A model generated the notes under the pieces. That model saw only the letters and a list, made by a program, of their open reading frames with translations, was not told where the DNA came from and searched no databases. This document shows, one piece after another, positions 57,553 through 64,000 of a DNA stretch of 64,000 bases (positions are counted from its first letter, which is position 1; each line of letters starts with the position of its first letter). Position numbers and translations under genes: made by a program. Source of the DNA: Ancalomicrobiaceae bacterium S20. GTDB lineage: Bacteria; Pseudomonadota; Alphaproteobacteria; Rhizobiales; Ancalomicrobiaceae. Location of the stretch: NCBI GenBank assembly GCA_040269895.1, contig CP158568.1:558001-622000 (forward strand), in the 5' to 3' direction.

Positions 57553-58855
57553 GATGCAACTCCGGACGTTCCCCTGCGTGCCCAGGGCCCGCCGCTGTGT
57601 CGATGTTCGAAGGCGGGATGATCAGGCAGAAGGTCGAACCTTCGCCGATCCGGCCGTCCGCCGTCAGTTCAAATCCTTGCGCGCGCGCCGCCGCTGCGGC
57701 GATCGTCAGCCCCATGCCGGTCCCGTCGCGGGCCGGCCCGCCGCGCAGGCGGAGGAAGGGCTCGAAGATCGCCCGCGCATGCACCTTGTCGAAGCCGACG
57801 CCGTTGTCGGAGACGGTCACGGCAAAGGCGCCGTCTAATCCGACCGGCTTCGCCACGACGGCGATGCGCGCGGGGCGCTCGGGCGAGCGGTACTTCACTG
57901 CATTGGAGATCAGATTCAGGAAAATCTGCCGGCAGTGCAGCAGATCTCCCCGGACGATCAGATCTTGATCGATCGTCAGAGATACGTCGGCGCCCGCGTC
58001 CCGGATCTGTCGTCCGAGCTGGCGGATCACGCCGTCGACGAAGGGCGCGAGCCGGAAGGTCGACCAGGTCGGCGCCTGCTCGGACATCCGGGCGAAACGG
58101 GACATGTCGCGGACCAGAAGCCCGGCGCGGCCGGCGCTGTCCTGGATCACGCCGAGCGCGAACTCGATCTCCTCGGCATCGCCCGTCGTCACCGCCTGCC
58201 GAAGAACTTCCGAATAACCGTTCAACTTGCTCAGCGGTTCCTGCAGATCGTGGCAGACGATCCGGTTGAACTGCTTCAAACCTTCGTTGGTTGCGCTGAT
58301 CTGCTGGTTCAGCCGCTCCAGTTCACGGTTCTGCCGCTCCACCTTGCCGAGCAGGCTGCGCAGTTCCGTGACATCGCGGCCGACGGACTGGATCTCCTCG
58401 ACCTCGCCGGTCGCGCCATAGAAGATGCGAGAGGTCCAGAATACCGTGGCGATCCGGCCGTCCAGGCGCCGGAAATCCATTTCGGTCGAGATGTACTCTT
58501 CGCCGTCCTTGCCGAAGGACTGAAAGATCGCTTCCAGTGCCGCCGGGTCGACCGGTCGCGCGATGTCGGCGACACGGCAGCCGATCAACTGTTCCGGATC
58601 GACGCCGTGCGCCTCGGCATAGGCGCGATTGGCGAAGATGATCGTCGTATCGGCGAGACACCGGACGATCATGTCCGGCGTGTCGTCGAGGATGCGCTGT
58701 ACGAAGGCTCTGTCGATCGCCGCCCGATTTTCGTCGGCGGCGTCGCGCAGGCGCAGGGTGCGCAGCCCGAGAACGTTCGAGCCACCGCTGGCCGCATCCA
58801 GCAGGGCCGGCGGCAGGCGGTAGTCGTCCCCGATCTCGATGCTGCTTTCGAGCAT
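57539..58855 (-). CDS. PAS-domain sensor histidine kinase, probably cytosolic
   Basis: A 438-residue kinase without membrane helices. One PAS domain spans residues about 50-170 (VQRILDDTPDMIVRCLADTT, FANRAYAEAHGVDPEQLIGC), then a short coiled coil and a HisKA phosphorylation site (RIVCHDLQEPLSKL, His about 202). The ATPase domain has NLISNAVKY (N box), SDNGVGFDK (G1) and GTGMGLTIAA (G2). The CHDLQEPL context resembles phytochrome-like kinases. The partner is the overlapping response regulator downstream. The ligand is unknown. Confidence 0.88.
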   Translation of the reverse strand: MLESSIEIGDDYRLPPALLDAASGGSNVLGLRTLRLRDAADENRAAIDRAFVQRILDDTPDMIVRCLADTTIIFANRAYAEAHGVDPEQLIGCRVADIARPVDPAALEAIFQSFGKDGEEYISTEMDFRRLDGRIATVFWTSRIFYGATGEVEEIQSVGRDVTELRSLLGKVERQNRELERLNQQISATNEGLKQFNRIVCHDLQEPLSKLNGYSEVLRQAVTTGDAEEIEFALGVIQDSAGRAGLLVRDMSRFARMSEQAPTWSTFRLAPFVDGVIRQLGRQIRDAGADVSLTIDQDLIVRGDLLHCRQIFLNLISNAVKYRSPERPARIAVVAKPVGLDGAFAVTVSDNGVGFDKVHARAIFEPFLRLRGGPARDGTGMGLTIAAAAARAQGFELTADGRIGEGSTFCLIIPPSNIDTAAGPGHAGERPELHHDVV

Positions 58856-59301
58856 GCTCGTTCACTTCCTCACGTCGGCGTGATCACCAACTCTCGGACC
58901 ATACCAGAGGCAAAACACGCCGCTCGTCAAGTGTAACGCCACGATATCCGTGCTTTGACGTCATAGGCATATGGTCGATTTACGTTACGGCTCGCGCATA
59001 CGGCGAATTGGCGCGAGAAGATTGACCAGCATATTTGCGCCAGAGATGAAAAAATCCGTAACGCTTCGATAAAGGGGTATCCATAGGGTTGAGATAACAT
59101 TCCGATTTCGCGATGGGTGCGCGAGGGGTGATCGGTTTTTCTATGCTTGGGCGTTATGAATCGTCTCGATGGACGAATAAATCAGATTCGTGCGGCTTTT
59201 CAGGCCGTTGCGGGCAACAGGTGAATACCGTGATGTCGCGTAGATGCCTGTGCCGGTTGCATACAAAGGGCCGGTCGACGGCAGCGTAGAACAGGCCAGG
59301 A
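58856..59301. other. Intergenic region, kinase promoter side
   Basis: 446 bp, AT-richer than average (for example around 58970-59100). The TGACGTCA palindrome at about 58956-58963 is a possible promoter or operator element. No gene, tRNA or terminator is supported. The helicase gene ends at its right side. Confidence 0.4.
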
Positions 59302-62184
59302 TCAGGGACGAGTAACGAAACTGTCCAGTACACGTTTGCGACCGGCGCGATCGAAATCGATGGTGAGCTTGTTGCCTTCGACTTCGATGACCGAGCCGAT
59401 GCCGAACTTCTGATGAAAAACCCGTTCGCCGACAGCATAAGTCGCGGCACCGGTCGAAACGCTCTTGGCGACCAGGCTGCCCTCGATCACGCCGCCGAGC
59501 TTCTTTTCCCGCAGCGGATTGCCCCATCGGTCGCGTGCCGGGGTCCGGTAGCTGTCGTGATCGAAGCCGCGGCCGGCTTCGCCGAACCCGCCGCGACCGC
59601 CGCCACGGCCACCGGCAGCGTCGCCGAAGCGGCCGCGCTGGGCCTCGCCGGGCGCGCGATCGTATTCGTCCTGGGCATAATCGTCGGACGACGAGCCGTA
59701 ACCCCCGGCTGTGCGGCCGCCGGCCTTGAGCTTCTGGGCGCGCTGCCAGCCGGGCGTCGCGTAGGTCGAGCCGAACGGCTCCATCTGGTCGAATCGGCTG
59801 CGGCCGTAGCCGCCGTAGTTCGACTTTGATTCGATCACCTCGACGTGCGGTTCGGGCAGTTCGTCGAGGAAGCGGCTCGGGATCGAGGTCTGCCAGGAGC
59901 CGTGGATGCGGCGGTTGGAGGCGAACCAGATCTGCGCGCGCTTCTTGGCGCGGGTGATGCCGACATAGGCGAGGCGGCGCTCCTCCTCGAGCCCGGCGCG
60001 GCCGCCCTCGTCGAGCGCGCGCTGGTGCGGGAACAGGCCTTCCTCCCAGCCGGGCAGGAACACGGTATCGAATTCGAGGCCCTTGGCCGAATGCAGCGTC
60101 ATGACGTTGACGGCGTCGAGCGAGGGATCGTTCTCGGTGTCCATGACCAGGCTGACGTGCTCGAGGAAGGCCGGCAGCGACTCGTAGTCCTCCATGGAGC
60201 GCAGCAGCTCCTTGAGGTTTTCGAGCCGCCCCGGCGCTTCGGCCGAGCGGTCGTTCTGCCACATCTCGGTGTAGCCGGACTCGTCCAGGATGATGCCGGC
60301 GAGATCGGTGTGCGGCATGTGTTCGAGCTGGGCGCGCCAGCGCGTGAAGCTGTCGACGAGGCCCTTCAGCGATGACCGCGCCTTCGGCTTCAGTTCCTCG
60401 GTCTCGACGATCAGGCCGGCGGCGGCGAGCAGCGGTACGCCGCGGGCGCGGGCGAGGCCGTGCACCTGCTGCAGCGAGGCATCGCCGAGGCCACGCTTCG
60501 GCACGTTGACGATGCGCTCGAACGCGAGATCGTCGGCCGGCTGGCACGTCGTGCGGAAATAGGCGAGCGCATCACGGATTTCGGCGCGCTCATAGAACCG
60601 CGGGCCGCCGACCACGCGATAGGGCAGGCCGAGTGTCACGAAGCGATCTTCGAACTCGCGCATCTGGAACGAGGCGCGGACCAGGATCGCGATCTCGTTC
60701 AGCTTGTGGCCGTCGCGCTGGAGCCGTTCGATCTCGTCGGAGATCGAACGCGCCTCTTCCTCCGAGTCCCAGGACGAGGCGACCGCGACCTTCTCCGCGT
60801 CGTCGTGGTTCTTCTCGGTGAACAGCGTCTTGCCGAGCCGGCTCTCGTTATGGGCGATCAGATGCGAGGCGGCGGCGAGGATGTGGGTGGTCGAGCGATA
60901 GTTGCGCTCGAGCCGGATCACCTTGGCGCCGGGAAAATCGTGCTCGAAGCGCAGGATGTTGTCGACCTCGGCGCCGCGCCAGCCGTAGATCGACTGGTCG
61001 TCGTCGCCGACGCAGCAGACGTTCTTGGTCTGCATCGCCAAAAGGCGCAGCCACAGATACTGCGCGACGTTGGTGTCCTGGTACTCGTCGACCAGGATGT
61101 AGCGGAACCGGCGCTGGTAGTCGGCGAGCACGTCGGGATGGCGCTGCCAGATCTTGATCACGTGCAGCAGCAAGTCGCCGAAGTCGGTCGCGTTCAGCGT
61201 CTTCAGCCGCGCCTGATAGGCGCGGTAGAGGTCGCCGCCCTTGCCGTTGCCGAAGGCCTTGGCCTCGAGCGGCGGGATGTTGTCCGGGTCGAGGCCGCGG
61301 TTCTTCCAGGTGTCGATGAAGCTCGCGAGCTGGCGCGCCGGCCAGCGCTTTTCGTCGATGCCCTCGGCCTGGATGATCTGCTTCATCAGGCGAAGCTGAT
61401 CGTCGGTATCGAGGATGGTGAAGTCCGAGCGCAGGCCGACCAGTTCGGCGTGGCGGCGCAGCACCTTGGTGCCGATGGCGTGGAAGGTGCCGAGCCAGGG
61501 CATGCCCTCGACGCGCTCGCCGATCAGATGCGCGATGCGCTCCTTCATCTCGCGCGCCGCTTTGTTGGTGAAGGTGACGGCGAGGATCTCCGAAGGCCGC
61601 GCGTGGCCGGTCGCGAGAATATGGGCGATGCGCGTGGTCAGCACGCGCGTCTTGCCGGTGCCGGCGCCGGCGAGCACCAGTACCGGGCCGTCGATGGTGA
61701 CGATCGCTTCGCGCTGCTCGGGATTGAGGTTGTCGAGATAGGTCGGCGCCGGCATCGCGCGGGCGGCCGCGGCGCGCGCGGCGATGCCGCCGGGGCGCGG
61801 CGGGGGCGCGGGCTCGAAGCCGGGGCGCGGCTGGGAACCCGCCAGGCGCGACGGTGCCTCGTGACCCGACGCGCGCGGGGGCGAGTTCACGCCGGGCTGG
61901 CGTGGTGCGGCGCCCGGGGCGTCTCCGAAGGGAACATCCTCGAACGGCACGTCTTCGAAGGGCGCGTCCGGCCCGCGGCCGTAGGACGCCTCGTCGGGCG
62001 GCGGCGCATCGTCTCCGGGGAAGCGGTCGCCCGGAAAGCCGGCTTCTTCTGGAAAATCCGCGTCGCCCGGAAACCCCTCGTCCCCCGGAAAACCATCCGA
62101 TCCGGACGGACGCGCCGGTTCCTCCGATCCGAAAGGATCGTCGTAGGCGTCTGCGTGCGGGCGACCGGGGCGGGCTGAGGACAT
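59302..62184 (-). CDS. uvrD: UvrD/PcrA-type DNA helicase with N-terminal low-complexity extension
   Basis: A 960-residue superfamily 1A helicase, expected to act in nucleotide excision and mismatch repair. The core starts at LDNLNPEQREAI (Q motif) with Walker A GAGTGKTR (about residues 173-180), DEYQDTN (Walker B), VGDDDQSIYGWRGA, RLERNYRS, MTLHSAKGLEFD and YVGITRAKK. The C-terminal motif FGIGSVIEVEGNKLTIDFD is typical of bacterial UvrD/PcrA. The first 147 residues are acidic and Pro/Gly-rich with repeats of FPGD and FEDVPF, and look disordered; core UvrD proteins are about 720-800 residues. The ATG at 62184 opens that extension, and a later start would also be possible. Confidence 0.92.
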   Translation of the reverse strand: MSSARPGRPHADAYDDPFGSEEPARPSGSDGFPGDEGFPGDADFPEEAGFPGDRFPGDDAPPPDEASYGRGPDAPFEDVPFEDVPFGDAPGAAPRQPGVNSPPRASGHEAPSRLAGSQPRPGFEPAPPPRPGGIAARAAAARAMPAPTYLDNLNPEQREAIVTIDGPVLVLAGAGTGKTRVLTTRIAHILATGHARPSEILAVTFTNKAAREMKERIAHLIGERVEGMPWLGTFHAIGTKVLRRHAELVGLRSDFTILDTDDQLRLMKQIIQAEGIDEKRWPARQLASFIDTWKNRGLDPDNIPPLEAKAFGNGKGGDLYRAYQARLKTLNATDFGDLLLHVIKIWQRHPDVLADYQRRFRYILVDEYQDTNVAQYLWLRLLAMQTKNVCCVGDDDQSIYGWRGAEVDNILRFEHDFPGAKVIRLERNYRSTTHILAAASHLIAHNESRLGKTLFTEKNHDDAEKVAVASSWDSEEEARSISDEIERLQRDGHKLNEIAILVRASFQMREFEDRFVTLGLPYRVVGGPRFYERAEIRDALAYFRTTCQPADDLAFERIVNVPKRGLGDASLQQVHGLARARGVPLLAAAGLIVETEELKPKARSSLKGLVDSFTRWRAQLEHMPHTDLAGIILDESGYTEMWQNDRSAEAPGRLENLKELLRSMEDYESLPAFLEHVSLVMDTENDPSLDAVNVMTLHSAKGLEFDTVFLPGWEEGLFPHQRALDEGGRAGLEEERRLAYVGITRAKKRAQIWFASNRRIHGSWQTSIPSRFLDELPEPHVEVIESKSNYGGYGRSRFDQMEPFGSTYATPGWQRAQKLKAGGRTAGGYGSSSDDYAQDEYDRAPGEAQRGRFGDAAGGRGGGRGGFGEAGRGFDHDSYRTPARDRWGNPLREKKLGGVIEGSLVAKSVSTGAATYAVGERVFHQKFGIGSVIEVEGNKLTIDFDRAGRKRVLDSFVTRP

Positions 62185-62482
62185 CGATGTTTCCGACTCG
62201 TTCTCTTCGCCTACTATAGCAAGATGGCGGCGTCGATGGGGCGGGGGGCGCGGAGCGCACGAAACTGGGGATCATATGGGGGCGGTGGCGCGCCGCCGCA
62301 TCGGCGGCCGTGCTGCCAGGGCGGCGGACGACGAAGCACGGGCACCCCGGCGCGTTACGACCGGCCTCCCATGCGTGCGTCAGGCTTCATGCGGCTTTCG
62401 CGCTTTGCTAGCGTGCCGCTTCGGCGCAGAGCGCCGGGCCAACCAACAAGACGTGTCGGGCAAGACCCGCTGGAGTGAGACG

Positions 62483-63889
62483 ATGACAATGACGGCGCCG
62501 CCGATGTTGCGCAACGACGCAGGGATCGCCACCGCGGTCGCGGTCCTGAAGCAGCGCTTCGGCGAGCAGATCTCGACCGGCGAGGCGATCCGCACCCAGC
62601 ACGGGCACACGCTGACCTGGATTCCGAACCAGATCCCCGACGCGGTCGTGTTCGCCCGCTCCGAGGCGGAGGTGCAGGACGCGGTGAAGATCGCCGCCGC
62701 GCACCGCTGCCCGGTCATCCCGTTCGGCACCGGCACATCGCTCGAGGGGCATCTCAACGCGCCGGCCGGCGGCGTCTCGATCGACGTGTCGCAGATGAAC
62801 CGCGTGCTGCGGGTCAATGCCGAGGATCTCGACTGCGTGATCGAGCCCGGCGTCACCCGCAAGGCGCTCAACGAGACGCTGCGCGACACCGGCCTGTTCT
62901 TCCCGATCGATCCGGGCGCCGATGCCTCGCTCGGCGGCATGGCGGCGACGCGCGCCTCCGGCACCAACGCAGTGCGCTACGGCACCATGCGCGAGGCCGT
63001 GATGGCGCTGCGCGCGGTCACCGCCGACGGCTCGGTGGTGACGACCTCGCGGCGCGCCAAGAAGTCGGCCGCCGGCTACGACCTGACACGCCTGTTCGTC
63101 GGCTCGGAAGGCACGCTCGGCATCTTCACCGAGCTGACCTTGCGGCTCTTCGGCATTCCGGAGGTGATCGGCGCCGGCGTCTGCACGTTCCCGACCGTGA
63201 AGGCGGCGGCCGATGCGGTGATCCTGACCATCCAGTCGGGCATTCCGGTGGCGCGGATCGAGCTGCTCGACACGCTGCAGGTCAAGATGGTCAACGCCTA
63301 TTCGAAGCTGACCCTGCCGGAATCGCCGCTGCTCTTGGTCGAGTTCCACGGCACGGCGGCGGGGGTCGCCGAACAGTCGACGCTGTTCGGCGAGATCGCG
63401 GCCGACTGCGGCGGCGGGCCCTATCAGGCGACCACCGAGCCCGAGCAGCGCTCGAAGCTCTGGCAGGCGCGCCACGACGTCTACTGGTCGGTGGTCAACG
63501 CCGCACCCGGCAAGCGCGCGGTCGCGACCGACGTGTGCGTGCCGATCTCGCGGCTCGCCGAATGCATCGACGCGACCGCCGCCGACGTCGCCGAGACCGG
63601 CATTCTCGCCCCGATCGTCGGCCATGTCGGCGACGGCAACTTCCATGTCCAGCCCCTGGTCGATCCCAATGATCCGGCCGAGATCGCCAAGGTCGAGGCC
63701 TTCATCGAGCGGCTGGTCTACCGGGCGCTGGCGATGGAGGGTACCTGCACCGGCGAGCACGGCGTCGGCCAGGGCAAGATGGCCTATCTCGAAGCCGAGC
63801 ACGGCCCGGAGGCACTCGAGCTGATGCGGCGGATCAAGAAGGCGTTCGACCCGGACGACATTCTCAATCCGGGCAAGATCGTCATCTGA
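62483..63889 (+). CDS. FAD-linked D-lactate/glycolate dehydrogenase (GlcD/Dld family)
   Basis: A 468-residue FAD-dependent oxidase of the VAO/PCMH family that oxidises a D-2-hydroxyacid and passes electrons to the respiratory chain. FAD-binding motifs are RSEAEVQDAVKIAAAHRCPV, PFGTGTSLEGHLNA, GADASLGGMAATRASG and LFVGSEGTLGIFTEL. The C-terminal catalytic part shows IVGHVGDGNFHVQP and GTCTGEHGVGQGKM. No glcE or glcF follows, so a single-subunit D-lactate dehydrogenase (cytochrome) is likelier than glycolate oxidase. The ATG at 62483 fits the start of homologues. Confidence 0.88.
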   Translation: MTMTAPPMLRNDAGIATAVAVLKQRFGEQISTGEAIRTQHGHTLTWIPNQIPDAVVFARSEAEVQDAVKIAAAHRCPVIPFGTGTSLEGHLNAPAGGVSIDVSQMNRVLRVNAEDLDCVIEPGVTRKALNETLRDTGLFFPIDPGADASLGGMAATRASGTNAVRYGTMREAVMALRAVTADGSVVTTSRRAKKSAAGYDLTRLFVGSEGTLGIFTELTLRLFGIPEVIGAGVCTFPTVKAAADAVILTIQSGIPVARIELLDTLQVKMVNAYSKLTLPESPLLLVEFHGTAAGVAEQSTLFGEIAADCGGGPYQATTEPEQRSKLWQARHDVYWSVVNAAPGKRAVATDVCVPISRLAECIDATAADVAETGILAPIVGHVGDGNFHVQPLVDPNDPAEIAKVEAFIERLVYRALAMEGTCTGEHGVGQGKMAYLEAEHGPEALELMRRIKKAFDPDDILNPGKIVI

Positions 63890-63928
63890 CGCGGACCGGG
63901 GCGCGATCAGAGCCCCCTCGAAACGCAA

Positions 63929-63952
63929 TCGGCCCGCGGAAGGGCGGGCCGA
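63929..63952. terminator. GC-rich hairpin after the D-lactate dehydrogenase gene
   Basis: TCGGCCCGC pairs with GCGGGCCGA around a six-base loop, 40 bp after the dehydrogenase stop. The T-rich flank lies on the minus-strand side (TTGCGTTTCG), so it could serve a gene converging from outside the window as well. Confidence 0.6.
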
Positions 63953-64000
63953 AGCTCAGGGGCGGCGGATGATCCGTCGCGCCGTCTCAGTGCATGTCGA

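Noticed and set aside
63985-64000. End of a minus-strand gene at the right edge (stop complement at 63989)
   Set aside because: Only a few codons would be visible, so no claim is possible.

Overview
The window is GC-rich chromosomal DNA from an alphaproteobacterium, most likely of the order Hyphomicrobiales (Rhizobiales). The reasons are a complete alphaproteobacterial dcw cluster (mraZ-rsmH-ftsL-ftsI-murE-murF-mraY-murD-ftsW-murG-murC-murB-ddl-ftsQ-ftsA-ftsZ) followed by lpxC, bamD, recN and ligA, a meso-DAP type MurE, a class A RNase P RNA, and a PrmA that resembles Rhizobiales homologues from memory. The species cannot be fixed from the sequence.

Layout. 1-6.6 kb: mixed metabolism (partial SDR, small membrane protein, amidase, GNAT, polysaccharide deacetylase, extensin-like lipoprotein, acyltransferase). 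6.8-11.2 kb: a polyamine-type ABC transporter on the minus strand (binding protein, ATPase, two permeases). 11.5-17.2 kb: a sulfatase/phosphonate-monoesterase-like enzyme, a DjlA-like J-protein, and three peptidoglycan hydrolases in a row (AmiD-like amidase, two lytic transglycosylases). 17.2-18.9 kb: YjbR, PhnA, rnpB and a DUF2267 gene. 19.2-39.6 kb: the dcw cluster, interrupted between murG and murC by a Phd/PIN toxin-antitoxin pair. 40-47.6 kb: lpxC, bamD, recN, a soluble chemoreceptor-like protein and ligA. 47.6-49 kb: an aldehyde dehydrogenase.

49.4-51.7 kb holds the most unusual locus. A 555-residue hydrophilic protein, visibly AT-richer than its surroundings, is followed 24 bp later by a 178-residue protein with the pattern of a CesT/Tir-type type III secretion chaperone. 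The C-terminal half of the first protein follows the pattern of a eukaryotic RasGAP domain, including an arginine at the arginine-finger position. I read the pair as a probable type III secretion effector and its cognate chaperone. No secretion apparatus is encoded in the window.

51.8-64 kb: an FkbM methyltransferase, aminopeptidase P, two adjacent PrmA-type methyltransferases, an overlapping histidine kinase/response regulator pair, a UvrD-type helicase with a long low-complexity N-terminus, and a D-lactate/glycolate dehydrogenase.

Data quality: six genes are split between two frames (deacetylase, first lytic transglycosylase, murE, murC, recN, second prmA-like gene). Three break at a run of four G/C where five restore the frame, and two at short GC-dinucleotide runs. 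As murE and murC are essential and otherwise perfect, indel errors in the sequence are a better explanation than real pseudogenes.
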